A DNA stretch of 64,000 bases from Uloborus plumipes (lineage: Eukaryota > Arthropoda > Arachnida > Araneae > Uloboridae), in contig JAXGGA010002018.1 of assembly GCA_038373865.1 (NCBI GenBank), positions 1 through 64,000 of the forward strand, given 5' to 3'. Below are positions 44,201 through 57,954 of this stretch, piece by piece; within the stretch, counting starts at the first letter, position 1, and every line of letters begins with the position of its first letter. Position numbers and translations under genes: made by a program. The notes below the pieces were generated by a model. That model had not been told where the DNA came from. It did not search any database and saw nothing but the letters and a program-made list of their open reading frames with translations.

Positions 44201-47200
44201 TCTATGGAAAACGTTCTATTGCCAAAAACTGTAGATTTTTGAAATACCAAAGTGACAGTAATCGAAGATGCGCAAGGGCAATGTCTATAATCTACTAGAC
44301 ATTCGGATATGTTGGTCGACATTTTTCTTCGCAAAAGGACATCGACATTGACCCAACGCAAAAGGTGAGAGGGGATGTAAAAATACTCCATAAACACGCA
44401 GCCCGATTATAAATAGCGAGACATCTCTACACAGAGTTAAACAGCTTTCTAAAATGACATGACACATGGCACTCGTACACACGAAATGTTTCTGAATTCC
44501 GATCTAACATCTACTTGAACTGCAGTAAAAAATAGGTTCACTTTGTGCATCAAATATTCACTCTGTAAGAGCTCTGGGAAGTGAACATCCAAAGCTGTAC
44601 CGTTACGTACTAAACTAGTCCATTTAGAGGTATGAAAATAGATTTACCAGACTATTTGTATTCTCATGGGAGCTTGGCAGGTGTGGGAGTGCTACTGACA
44701 CATGTCTAACATGGATGGCATTCACCTACCCTTTAACCACTACACACGAACGGTTAAAATGGAGAGATTAATAAAATAGTTACCATAGCAAAAATTTTCA
44801 ATTCACTCCCCTGAGGCAATGAAAACCAACTTTAAGAAACACTTTGTCCACTTCCATTCAGTACTAAAACATTCAACTACGCCTAAGATCAGCTACCTCT
44901 GATGTCACTTTTGAACTGCCATCTTCAATGACATCCATCCTCTTCAATAGCAATTTCGAAAGTAACGATGAAATATTAACGCAGTCGACTCAAAAGTAAC
45001 GTCTGAGGTATTTCAAAATTTGAAACGAAGGCTCGACACTAGAGCAACACAGTAGGGACACGTACCTTACATGCATATATGAGAGGTGGGTATTATGGAA
45101 TAATCGGGAAGTATGAAATACCGAGTAACAAATAAAAGTTTTCAAATATTTTAACCTGCTACTAGTGCACATTTGACTTGAGCAATCATGTTACACTAAA
45201 ATAATTGTAGTTTGTTATACTGAATGTTTTTCTTTTTTTTGTCCACCTAAAGATGCATTTTCCGATGCAACTCGTCTGTTTCACTAGTTCTGAGTCTAAA
45301 TCAACGAAAATAATGCAGCTATCAAATAACTGGATCTTCTATGACAAATTACCCCCTATATAAAAATTGGGTTAAAGAATCAACTGAACTAGAAGCTCCA
45401 TAACAACAAAAGAAACAGAATGGTTTCAGCCAAATAGTTCAAATTACCCGAGTGTTCCATATAAAACTGTATTTATCATGACTGCACAATAAATGGTACT
45501 TTTCCTTTTGCAAGTGACAGTTCATGGTGAAACCAGTAGAAATATTTCTAAAAACGTAAATGATCCTCCCATCTATACATATAGGTACGTATGCATAGTC
45601 GAAAGATAAATAGGTAGATTGATAGTTAGATAGACATATGTACAGAGAGCACGAAACAAATGTAAGAAAATAAGACATATAGACAGAGCTCAATGAAATA
45701 GTGAAAGAGAGGCTTTCCATGCATTTTACATTTGTATGAGTGCAATTCACAACGGATGAGCATTTGTGAATTCTGCAACTTTGAAACATGCTTGTTTATA
45801 AATATGTACAATACTCTAAAGTCACTAAGAACATTCGAGAACAGCTCCCATAAGATAGAGTAACACTCAGTAGGAATCATAAGCTCACGTATACAATGAT
45901 GAGTACAACAAACATTCGAGTTAAAGGGCACCTGCTAATTGTTTTGTACTATCTAACCATCGTTATGAAATGGACAGACTAATGTTAGTATTGACTCACA
46001 ATGCATTAATAGAACGTACCAGCAATAGTTGGGGAATTAGTCTGAACAGCAGCTCGATAGGAAATTCAGAAGGGAAAGAGTTATTGTGCTTCGTATGGAG
46101 CTCCAGAAAAAAGTCCCCAATATATTCAAGTACATTAGTAATCATGTAAAAATACACTGTACATGGAGCACAACTTGGTTCTAGAATTATTGTGCGAATG
46201 GCTAGCAATTGTAAAAGTTACTGCAACGAGAATAGCAAAAACTACAGTCACTGTATTTTGCTGTAACTGCCAAGCCAAACATGAAAGCTCTCTAAGAACA
46301 CGCGGAAAGTGACAGTTTAAAAACATTAGGAGGGTACTCTAAGATGCCTCCAACAGCCTTAAAACGAATTAGAACCTCTTAGTTAAGGACAAACGACTGA
46401 GCTCATTATATAACAATCTAATTTAAAATTGCATTCAGGTATTTCAGTTTGACATAGAAAAATAATACTTCAAAATTAATTTTATATATTTTGACATCTT
46501 TTTCAAAAAAAAACCCTTCCTTTGCAAGGTATTTCAGTGTTAATTTTTAAGCCAATAAAAGTTGTCATTGAGCAAGTAACATTTAAGACATTTGCTAGGT
46601 TTCATGAAATATTGAACGTAATGCCAAAGTTTGCTCTCAGGTCCACAAAGATATCACTAAATACATCTACAACATTTAGTCACGAACACTTACACACAGA
46701 AATTTTCATTCTTTCAAACTTCGAAATCGACATCAAAGCTCACAGTTAAGGATTGAAATCATAAATTTCGAACTTGTTGCACAAGTCAATTTCCAAGTTC
46801 GAATCAAAGGCAAAATTTTGCTGCTCTTCTGAACACACACACGCACACACAGAAGGCATTACATTGGAAAAAATATCACATCGAAATATTTTTGAAAATG
46901 AAAATTCTATCTAAAGTTCTTTCATTTAATGAACAATCAATTTAAGCTATATTCATTTGAAATAAATAAAATGACAAACACATAAATGTATGAAAATTTT
47001 ACACATGTTGACAGAGCACTGAGAAATGAAATGAGATTGATAAACTTGAACGGCTCAAGATATTTTTAACATCACAGAGAACTATTTTCAAATAAATTTT
47101 TCCTCACCCAGAAAAAAATGTGTTCTAAGAAGTAACAATCATAGTTAATAAGGAAATCTGTCGATGAAACATAAAATAGATTGATATTTGAATTTAAAAG

Positions 47201-48991
47201 AATGCATTTTCGTATAAAGGAAAACCAAATCCCACACATCTCGAAATATATCAATCTTCTACAAAAGGTAGCATTCCAAAATCAGTACAATGAAGTAACA
47301 ACTAAAGCAATTTTACTTAATTCATATCACGTATTTATCACTCAGAAAATGACAAGAACAAAATTATTTCATACACAAAGTAAAGTTTCTAAGTAATAAA
47401 GAAGCAGTTTTCTTTCAAAAAACGAATGAACAATGTTGTACAAAAATAAAAGGAGAACATTATCACAGTAATTTCTAGTGAATGGAATTTTTGCTCAGAA
47501 AAATTCCATCCCTAATTCAGATACCTAAGCTTTAGCAGCACAAACAGAAAACACTTAAAAACTGACGGTACATACATTGCATATATTATGACACAATTAA
47601 CATTACAGCTATATATCACAACTTCCTTTCTGAGATATTATGGAAAGTAACATTCCCTAATATTTTTAAACTTGAAAACAAATCTTCAAATTTCAACCGG
47701 AAAACATGTTTGATGGAAAATAATGTGCAAGTAATCGCTATTTACGAAAACTTTATGGTAAGCGGTCTAAAGCGACTCTTAAAGGTAGGATAATATTTCA
47801 AGCTAAAATAAGTTATGGAAGGGATTCTAATCCCCCTCCCCTTTCTCAAGCAAGAAAGATGGACTCATTGCTGTACCGTGTTTCGAATGTATCAAACACG
47901 ATCAAATTTCGACTCATCATTTCGTAATCATTTATGGTAATGCAAACCGACAGAAAAAAAATCCCCTAATACTGCTTCAGAGCTAGATATTATAAGCTTT
48001 TATATTTAAAGTTTGAGTCAAATGAAATGATTTTTGCCCTATGGAAAGCCCACTTTACAGGTAAATTACTTTTTATTTAAGTAGCTTTTTTATCATTAAC
48101 TTTTCGGGCGACTAGTTCTGTTACGTTTAAAAGGGTATGTATGCATGAAAATAAGCATTAAAAAAATCATTTTTTGATCCATAATTGAAAATAAAATGAA
48201 TCTGGAATGAACAAGACAATCGGATTATTATGTGTCAAAATTAAGTCTGAATCTGAAGAGTAAATTTGGTTTCTAAAATGATGGAAACAAATTTTCTAAT
48301 CAAAAAAGAATAAATTCGATTTTTGAGTATCACTTAGCGGAATGTGAACCTACTCAGTTAAAGAGAGTCCTTAACATAAAGTATTAGATCGGAATGAGAG
48401 ATGCATAGCAACATATATTTATTGACAAGCTCTTTCTTCGGGTCAAATAGTGTTGTTGCCCGGAATTATTGCATTTAATTGTTTTGTAATTTTCTTTTAC
48501 TTTCGATAGCTGAAGTATCATATTGAAGTAAATCATTTAACTAAAATATTCAACCATATATCGCCGCCTTAGAAGGATTCTCAAGTTGAGGTGTCTTACT
48601 GGTGCTCCGAGGAGACAATATATTTTAAAAGCCTTCACTAATGCTTTAAAACAGTGAGATTAAGCGTGGGATACTGATTGAAATCGGTTTTTTAATTTCG
48701 AACTATTTTTTTAAAACAGAAATGCTTAAGTGAACGTCTTTTGCTTAAGGTTATTGAAAAGTGAGTACGGTTTACTTCAAAATTTAAAAAAAAAATAGTT
48801 TTTCCCAACTTATGAGTACCGGCGCTTTTTCCTAAACAGTTTTACTTAAGAGCTGACACGTATGTTTTTTATTTACAATGATAGATGAAAACTTTTTTAG
48901 AGTTTAAAACCCTTCAATTACTCTTGAAAAAAAGTCAGATTCAGAGCTGTCAACTTTTGAAAATTAAAATTCGTAGCAGAGTTTTCAAATA
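41253..48991. other. Repeat-poor AT-rich sequence; microsatellites only
   Basis: Contains (CATA)n/(ATGT)n and (AT)n at 44083-44166, GATA-like words near 45560-45650 and a short (CA)n at 46834-46852. Open frames up to about 116 codons are mostly on the minus strand, Cys/Tyr/Ser-rich and without recognisable domains. I could not support a gene. Confidence 0.45.
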
Positions 48992-49278
48992 GAGTCGAAC
49001 CTCGAACATTCAACCACTGTTAAAACGAATTACTGCTAACCCTAGTAGCACACTTCGTTTTTTAAACGTTGTAAAATGGTTATTAACGTTGTGACAACGG
49101 ATTAAAAACGTTTCTAAAACATTTAAACGTTTTTTGTGCTACCTGGGAAGACGGACTACACATTTCCAATCCCCTTCCAATCGTTTGTTATGTGTTGTTT
49201 ACTGGCGATAACACGAATTACGGTTAAAACGAATTGGTTTAAAGATCCCCTGGGGTTTGTTTAATCTAGATTTGACTG
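48992..49278. mobile_element. Pogo-like miniature element interrupted by a second miniature
   Basis: The ends GAGTCGAACCTCGA at 48992 and, inward from 49278, CAGTCAAATCTAGA are flanked by TA. GTTAAAACGAATT words occur near both ends. A 108-bp element at 49040-49147 interrupts it. Confidence 0.65.
49040..49147. mobile_element. 108-bp miniature element (CCCAGGTAGCACA ends), nested
   Basis: The left end CCCTAGTAGCACA and the right end, inward, CCCAGGTAGCACA differ at two positions. The interior is a run of AAACGTT/AACGTTT palindromes. The terminus resembles the right edge of the CGATGA element near 20553. Target-site duplication unclear. Confidence 0.72.
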
Positions 49279-52200
49279 TATGACAGATGAATGAATAATT
49301 TACCTTTAAATTTACAATGGAGCAAGAAAGAAATTATTCCGAAAAAATAATTATTTATTTATTTTTAATCATATATTGCGATAAATTATTATATATTTGT
49401 TTAAACATAAATTTGGAGCAATATTATCTAAATATTTATGATATGGATTATTTGCAATGATTGAAATGTTTATTGGGATTACAAAGGAAAATGAAAATCG
49501 TACAATTTGATCTGGTTTTCGTAGCGTCGTAGTTCCAGGCTGCAGTTCGTAGGAACTACGATTTTTTCGTAGCCGTTGGCAGCTCTGAGTATAGTAGTAA
49601 GCATAATTTGGTTTAAAATTTTTAAACTTTTGGCTTCCTTGTTTGAGATGATTGCTTCGTTTGTGTTTCAATGACTCTAAAATGATAACCGATTATGAAA
49701 CTCAAATAATAAATAACTTAAATCAGTAATAAAATTAATGAATGAATAATGAAATAATAACAAACAATAATTCATTTTTATATTTCCTTGTCAGAAAATC
49801 AGAAATTATTAAAATTAATTAATATAAATAAATTAAAATTATTAATTTTAAAACAAGAATACCTCATTATGATATTATCAATTATATTCGTAAACAAAAA
49901 AATGCTTTATTTATTTTGCTGCTTTAAAGTCGGTCAGATGCACATTAATAAAAATAAACGATTGTCCGCAGTATAGTTATATTCGCAAATGTATTGATGG
50001 AAAATTTCAGCTGGGATAAGGAAAATTTGTTAAGAAAAAAAAGTGGAACAAAGCGTTCACAAAATTCAGCGAAAGATAAAAATGTTCTGCGAATGCATTA
50101 CATTTTTCAAAAATGTATTTACAGGAAATGAAGAGTATTTTTATGATGACACATGGTAAATTATGAAAAATTTAACATAGCTACTAAATTTCAATACTGG
50201 AGTACTAATTTTTTTTCTCATAAAGTAATGCTCTGAATTATGTGCTAAACTTTCATACTAAAAGGGGGGAAAATGAAAAGAATACTTCTGAGGCGTTGGC
50301 CATCATTTTAATTAAATGAAGTACAAAACATTTTTTTTTTCAATTCTAATTTCTATTAAGAAATATATTTCAATGTTGGAGAACTATTTGGGCCTCATGT
50401 ACAAATTAATTAAATAAAATTATGCATGACCTAGATTAAGTAAAACGGTATTATGGCTTCGGAAATGAGAAGAAAGCTTCAATTCCATTGACAAACACCT
50501 CAAAAACAAAAAGAGACAGATAGAAGAAAAAAGAAGATGCGCAACTAATGGGTAAATTTCAAAGTTCAACGAAATAAAAATTCATATGTTCCCCCTTTTA
50601 CATTTTTTGAAAGAAGAGATAAAATGGGTTGTGTGAAGCTTTTTTTTTCCAAGGAACCCCCCCCCCCCCGCCACGTTCTTGAATGTTTTAAAGAACATAA
50701 TAAACTGGTAAGTTTAAAATATTTTATAGGTGCTTGAGCGCTTGATAGCTCAACAGCCTGTTGAAATGTATTTTGACTATGCTATGCTCCTTATTCATTG
50801 AAAGAATTGAGTGTTTTTAGGCACTTGAGAACTTGCAAAGATTCACTAAAGCAAGAGCTGTTATTCATTTGCTGCTAGTGTCAAAGAAAAGAATATCACT
50901 TCATTTAATTGAAAGGAATTAAGGCCAATTGTCATTTATCACACACGTTATTGCAAAAAGTCAAACCCATACTAGGAGAGATAATCTATTGTCTTTTCTG
51001 CACATACAAGCAAGACATAGACACAAATTTCCACCTTTTGAAACAGCACTCACTTCAATACTCACAGAAGGGAACTAATTTGTTTTGCAAAAAAAAAAAA
51101 CTATGATATACGTTATATAGTTAGGCTCTGGTAACACTATCCCAGCACCTGAAAGTGTTTGTTAATTTTGGGAAAGTTCACTGAAAAGAGAAAGCGATTT
51201 TAGCATTGAGTTGAACTGGGTATTGTCTCCATACCATTGCAAAGCTAACTGCACTCAAATCAGTGCCAATAAGACATCCCCCTACACTGAACTGCCCAAA
51301 GAGAAATAAGTTTTTTTCAAGGTAACTCAGCTTTCAAGCTACCAGAGTCAGACTGCCTTTTCTAGATAATACTCCAAGTGGGTGCAAATATTTAGCTTAT
51401 CATCAAAACAAATAGACCCATAACGTCAATTGCCAATAAGTAATGTATCTTTGATAAACTCAAGCTTACCCTCTGGACAACGTTTACCTCTTAGTGGGAA
51501 GTTTAGTAGAAATGAACGTGTTATTGGCATGGATTTGAGTTGGAATACTTTCTTAAAACTACTGTGAAAGTCACCCAAGTAAACTCGGTGTCAATCACCA
51601 CGCTCCCATTCTTATTACCTCCAAAAGAAATAGATATAGCATGGTCAAGCCTCAACTTATCAGAAACACCCTATACTTGCAGTATCAGAGCCACACTATA
51701 CTTATTTTTCATTCATCTACATACATATGTTCAATTTTGCAACTCTTGCCAATTGCAAAACAGTGCATACTTTCCAAAAACCTATAATTTAAGCATGCAT
51801 TTTTATTTGATAGAAAATTTAGGCGAGGAAAAAATAATTGCACAAAAGAAGTATTTCAATGCTGTGGATGGCACCTACTTCAGCTGAACTGAAATATACT
51901 TGGTTACGATGCATGCAAGCAGCAATATACATAGAGAACGTACACATATTTTAAGCACTTCTGAGTCACTGCCATGTTTCAGAAATTCATGCACATAATA
52001 TGGTATCAATGGCGAGTAAATAACACTATAATAAGGCTTTACATATTGGAGCATTCAAAACGCCAATCATTGCTTTTAGAAAGGAAGTTGTAATGTTTTT
52101 CCCTTTTCTCATCTTCGGGAGTTTTTCCAACATTCGTAAGGCAACAACAATGGATAAATAGCACATTTGTTTTCAAATAAGACAGACTGATATTGTTTAG

Positions 52201-53340
52201 CTAGATTGGCTTCAGCTGGATTGCTGTAAAAACGATATAGAAACACTCAGTCGGTGGACAAAATATGAACCGAATGAAATTGTAAGCATGTAACTTAAAT
52301 ATAAATTTCGAAAAAGCTGTGAATTTGTTTCCCTGTGTATGATATGCAACAAGTACGGCTTATACTTTTTATGCGAAATAGTTTGAAAAATTGCAATTCA
52401 TATTTTTTAATATTAAAACGGATGCTCTGCTGTTAAACTTAGATTGCTGTTTTTTTTCATAGTTAACAATTATATGTTGACAATCGGCTTGTTGCGACAT
52501 CCAACAACTATCGTTCAGAGCCTACGTCTTTCATTCGTGTCTAACGTTTATAGCAGTTAAACTAGAAAAGCAACCAACAAAAGAACGAACCAAAAGCAAA
52601 AAAACGATGAGTGTGAAATGGAAAAGTCAAATTTGATTCGTTTAAAGCACTTAATCAGCAGTAGAACTCAAATTGTCGGTACTGACTTATATAGGAAAGA
52701 AGTTACTTTGAAACAGATATTATTGAGAAACTAGTGAACAGACTAAAATCGTGTTAAGAAGTATGATTCTTTCTGACAAAAAAACAATAAACAGCTATGT
52801 GAGGAGTAACCATATTTTGAAAACTACGACAGAAAACATGAGTGTTGCTTGCTCTTCTGAAATGCAAAAATCCACAAAAGAGATCATCAAAGATGATGTG
52901 GTGATTAGAATCAATAATAATTTGAAGTCACTATATATTATGCGAAAAAACACCAATCATAAATTCCTTCGTAAATGATGAAAAAGATTTTGTTTATTAT
53001 GTCAGAGTAAGCACTGAAGGGATACCTTATAAACAATATTCAAAGCTACCTATTATCCTTATTGACGTAGTGCTATAAATGGGGGCATCTCAATATATCA
53101 AACTCCACCCTTAGTAGCTATTAATAGTTAAATATTTGTAATTTCTACAGAAGTTTGCAAGCTATTTTGAACTAAAATGACTGTGTGCGTTTATATGCAT
53201 TTTCAATACAAATATGTAAGAAGGAATGTACTTTTTGAAATCCTACACAAAACTAGAGTTTTAATCATAAATAATTAATAGTTCGTTTCAAAAAGTAGAG
53301 GCATCTTTCGGGAAAAATATTTATTAAACTTTGTTGTACT
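49279..53340. other. Repeat-poor AT-rich sequence; no gene supported
   Basis: A poly-C tract lies at 50659-50669. The 115-codon plus-strand open frame at 51540-51887 has no recognisable domain, no clear splice or start context and is not called. Confidence 0.45.
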
Positions 53341-54556
53341 AGGGTCATTCCGGGACATCTCGACACTGGGGAAATCTCGACATGTTTAGGAAACCCCTTA
53401 GAATGTTACGTTGCACCGTATTAAAGCATGTGCTCTCTCAATCTTTTCCAACCCTTTTGGTGCATTTATCTCTGTGTGCCCCAGAAAAAAACTTTAACTT
53501 TATTAAAATGTATTATGTCAGTTTTTATATATATACATATATAAAAAGCTTAATTGTATTACTGTTAAAGTTCAATGATCTCTAAGCAATTTAAATTAAA
53601 AACAAAAAATTTACGTCAATGGACGTTCTGTTCCAAAATTATTAGTACATAGATATAAAACTAAAAATGTCTGAGGAAATAATTGGACGCTTGGCTTTAG
53701 TTCATCATTTTTTTACCCCAGCTTTGTAAAATGCGGCAAAAAATCATCCTTAATACGAGCTTAAGTTGATACCTACTATAAATAAGTAAAACTCAGAAAG
53801 CCCTTCTCGAGAAAGAGTATGATGTCGCAAACCCCAAAAGGTACTTTACAGCAAAGTCGTCAAGCTCTTTCTGTTCCTTTTCATTACCAGTTTAGTTATT
53901 TGACAAAGCATTGCAACACTTTTGTATTAATGCAGAATCACGTGACTTTACTCAAACTATTGTCACAATTAACTTCTAGCAACTTCAGTATTATTTTGTA
54001 TATTTTTTGGTGGCTAAACTGCGCACTCCAAAGGCCCCACGTACCACTGGTTCAAAACCATTGTATTAGAGTTACCTAAAGAATTTAGTAGGTCATCGTA
54101 GTAAAACGTAGTTCTTGAAAATTCAGAGATAGAACAACAAAATATGTATTCAATGTCTATCATATAAGTTATTCGCAGTTAATCAAGTTTAAAATGAAAG
54201 CTGGCACTGATAACCACAGTTTGTGCAAAAGGATATATCTCCAAGTGACTCGCTAGTAAGATCAGACATTTATTTTAACCTCTCTGCCCTTTTTTAAATG
54301 CGTACAGGATTTAAGATCTTCGTAAGGTGCCTGTCGAGATCCCCCATAGTTAAGGAAAAATTGGCTTTTTTAAGTTTTTAATAGTACTTATATGGTTTGT
54401 GCCATAAACCACAAAATTTATGGTGATTTCAAGCGAAACCAAAACTTAACACTAAAAACCCGACAACTATTTCCTGGAAAAGAAAAGAAAAAGGTTAAAT
54501 CTTCAACTATTAACTAGTCCTTTAAGGTGTCGAGATGTCCTTAAACGATCGTATAC
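53341..54556. mobile_element. Putative DNA transposon with GGACATCTCGACAC ends
   Basis: The left edge TAGGGTCATTCCGGGACATC followed by TCGACAC and the right edge (minus strand, TATACGATCGTTTAAGG then ACATCTCGACAC) share 14 terminal-region bases. The word TCTCGACA/TGTCGAGA recurs subterminally (53360, 53376, 54335, 54528), as in pogo-like elements with repeated subterminal motifs. A related piece is at 57955-58225. No transposase was recognised. Confidence 0.5.
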
Positions 54557-57523
54557 TAAGATCTGGAGATCTTCAGTCTAAGTGCTACTTCACGTACCAA
54601 AGGAAAGGAGAACAGTCTCACTAACGATCGAACAGGGCATATGTACAATTTAGTTTCAGGACAAGAATATATGATTGTGTATGTGTGTAAATAGAAGTAC
54701 ACATACATATATATATGCACATGCAAATATATAAGATACATACAAGTACGTGCATACTTACGAGCACTCGTAAGCTTGTACACACATACATAGTCACTCT
54801 TACACCGCATACAGATATACATATCACAAACATACACTAAATATTCATACACAAACTCACACATGTGTACCCATACGCATCTACGCTCTTAAACACTTTC
54901 AACACAATATATGCATTTGCTGAAGCGTGCAGATTATAATTTGATGCTTAACACCCCAATGAGGTTTCAAATGGACATACGGAGTCGCATGAATTTTGAC
55001 CCGGAAAAGTTATGATTTTCAGATAAGATACACAGTTTTTTGCTTTACCTCTTGAAAAATCGAAAAATCATCGGAACTCTACAAAATGTAAGTATTTTCG
55101 AAAGTGGGGGTTTCTCAGTATGAAAATATTACCGTATCAAGAGTTTACACACACTGTTACTGAACATTCAAACAAAAATGCATTAAAATTATAACTTTTT
55201 AGAATGGCAGCAATCAATATTTTTTGTATGGCAAACCCGAAATTCCTCAAGCTAACTGTCATTTCCCGGTTTTCATTTCTTAAAAGTTTCTTAGTGGTCT
55301 AATAAAATTGGAAAGATACTTAACTGTGTTTTCCAAAATTTGAAGCACAAGTTTTAAGAAAAACGTGCAAAAGTGATGATTCAAAGGTATTTGAGCAAAA
55401 TTATTTTAGCAATTGCTGCTTCACGGCGTATATAAATAAATATTTCATTAAATAAATTTCCATTAAATAAAGAACCCAAATATTTCCACGATCGCATGAA
55501 ATCCCCAATTTCTATAATACTTGTTAAGATGGCATATACAAATGAAGAAGGGCTATAAAGGTTCTTCTTGATATGGAAACAAAATACTTCCACGATTTTA
55601 CAAAATCCGAAATTTTTATAATACTTGTAGCATATATTAAGAAAATAATTTTTCATGGTTCTTATAAAATCCAACGAAATATTTTAAGGGTTTTCTTTTC
55701 CTTTTAATTAAAAAAATAATTACTTTATCTTGAACAGGGTTACCCACATAAAACTATTAACTGGCTTCAGAGCAGCGCACTAGTGATACATGTTATAAAC
55801 AGCGCTTGTTTGTTGTTTTTTTACTTTAGCTTGTATGCAACGATATTGCTCACATTTATCACTATTTATTATTATCATGATTTTCGTTTTTTTTTTAGTT
55901 TAACCTTACACATATCGACTATGTATATAGATATATATAGCGAAAAGCGCACGTAGTAACTATTTGTTGTTATTCAAAGATTCAAAATAGGGGCATCAAT
56001 AGTATGAGTGATATGATTTGATGGGAAATCAAATAATTGGTATCATTTTGTTTTCAGGAATAATTGAATTTTTACACCAAAAATGCAGTTCATACGAAAT
56101 GAAATTCAAATGTGTTACATTCAAATATTGAGCTAGTCATCTACGCGTGGGAAACTTCCTTTTCACTCATGAAGGGAAACAAAAATCACAGATAGAGAAA
56201 TGGAATCAAGTGGCGTGTTTAGAATGAGAGTAGAGTAAGTCAGCTTAATTCAGTTTGGAGTCACTGAAGGTTTTGTAAAAAGTCAAGACTGCTAAATATT
56301 TTACCTTCAAGAGATAAGGGAATGTAAGCCAAAGTGAAACAGTTAAGATAATTTGCTTGTTTTAAAATGAACGAATTGAAAAAAAAATCTGAAAATTACG
56401 GAACATAAAGCAAGAACAAGGTATTTTATAATAAAACTTTGCATTGAAATATATTTTATCTTTAGTAGTAATTTTTTAACTCACTATAATATAACTAACT
56501 ATAGTAAAAATGTTAACAGTTAAAAAAATTAGTTTCCATGACATTTTTTTTTTTTTTTTTTTGCAGTAAGACAACTAAGATTTCTCGCAAATTTATAAGA
56601 TGTAACAATTGGAACGATTAGTCATGTACTACAAAACGATATTTGATAATGTCATTATGAAAGTTTCCCACGAATATAGATGGGTTTACGCTCTCAAACA
56701 TAAAGCTTGAGGAATTTGAAGATAATTTTATACATATAATATTTTTGTTAAATCTATTTGAAAACGTAGAGGAGCTTATTTGTGGCATGTGAGAATTGTA
56801 GCTAACTTCAACGTTCATGGTCCTCATAGAAACTCTACAAGAACATAATTAAGATTTCCCAACAAATCATACCAATTTTCTATTATTAGCGCTGAGAATT
56901 GATAATTGTTCATTTTGAAATGCACGTATTTTAGAAGAATGAAATCATAGATTCCGATTGACCCATTTTTCAAGTTTAAAACAAAGATGGATTGAGTATC
57001 AAAATGTTTCGTGCAAAGCTGTAACTGGGATACATCTTGTTTGCATTGATGCAAACGTTTAAAAAGTTAAAGGACGCAAGTTAGACAAAGATGCATTTTC
57101 ATGCGCTCACGATTTCAAAGAGGAAAATAAAAAGTAATAAATATATACTATATATATGTACATAATACTTGAAATCTAAGTACGAATGCGATAAGAGACA
57201 ACATCTGACAAGTTGCTACGGTGTTGAAAAATCAATCATACTATCTCAATGCAATTCTTATTGTTTAAGAATGACAATTATTAGCTGCATATAGCTGCCA
57301 CTATTTTCACATGTGAAAAATTCACTCCAGTTGTACTATGTGTTTGAAAATTTCTTTAACATTTACGAGGCGTGTCAACGGGAAAGGCAATACGACCATA
57401 ATAAACCTTATTCTAATATAAAATATTTGCAAAGCAGGTGTAAATCACATCAAAATTCTAAAGTTTTCAAGTCGCTAAAACAACAAACATTTTGATCCTA
57501 TATATAACATCTTCCGAAAAATA
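54557..57523. other. Repeat-poor AT-rich sequence; CA/TA microsatellites at 54660-54860
   Basis: The CATACATA-type tracts at 54675-54860 create Cys/Tyr/Val-rich minus-strand frames that are repeat artefacts. A poly-T tract lies at 56545-56564. If the minus-strand exon at 57524-57873 is real, this interval begins with its 3' UTR. Confidence 0.45.
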
Positions 57524-57873
57524 CTACAGATTAGGATGCTCTACGTTATCAACAAGTGAATTTGGCGCACCTTCCACCAGCGTAGAAGGCTGATCGTCAC
57601 TACTTATGGCTTTGATTTCGGGGGCAGGGTTTGTCGCACAAGTGGACTGCTGCTCGTCGGCAACAACTTCTTCTCGGTCTGCTGCCACGCTCGAGATCGG
57701 CTCGTTACCGCCTTCAAGGATGTCCTCGATGTTAGGAGGAGTTGACTGAGCAGTGGCGACATCCGGGTCGACCTCGAGCAGAATGGTGGTGATCAAGGAA
57801 CACCACATAGAAGTGCGGGCTTGCCGGGAAGCTTTGGTGAGTTCCATGATGCTTGCAGCCAATGCTACAACGT
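57524..57873 (-). CDS. Probable terminal coding exon of an unrecognised minus-strand gene
   Basis: On the minus strand a good acceptor (CTGTTCTTTTCTTGAACAG) precedes an open frame entered with two bases (AC). It runs 115 codons from VVALAASIMELTKASRQART to EHPNL and stops at TAG (57526-57524). GC content and codon variety are clearly higher than in the surroundings, unlike chance frames here. The first 35 residues look helical and mildly hydrophobic (SMWCSLITTILLEVDPD). The rest is an acidic, Ser/Pro/Glu-rich tail (e.g. SSVAADREEVVADEQQST), likely disordered. I do not recognise the family. The upstream exons would lie above 58 kb or outside the window. Confidence 0.6.
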
Positions 57874-57954
57874 CTGTTCAAGAAAAGAACAGAATTACTT
57901 TTCATCAATCTCATAGTAATCAGCAGAAATAATAAATTTTAGACACAAAGGAAG

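Noticed and set aside
45439..45931. Overlapping 116- and 101-codon minus-strand frames
   Set aside because: Two overlapping frames with similar Cys/Ser/Tyr-rich composition, GATA-like repeats inside and no recognisable domain.
51540..51887. 115-codon plus-strand frame
   Set aside because: No domain, no splice context, ordinary local composition; length is possible by chance in a 64-kb window.
54556..54864. Cys/Tyr/Val-rich minus-strand frames resembling a secreted peptide
   Set aside because: They derive from CATACATA microsatellite sequence.
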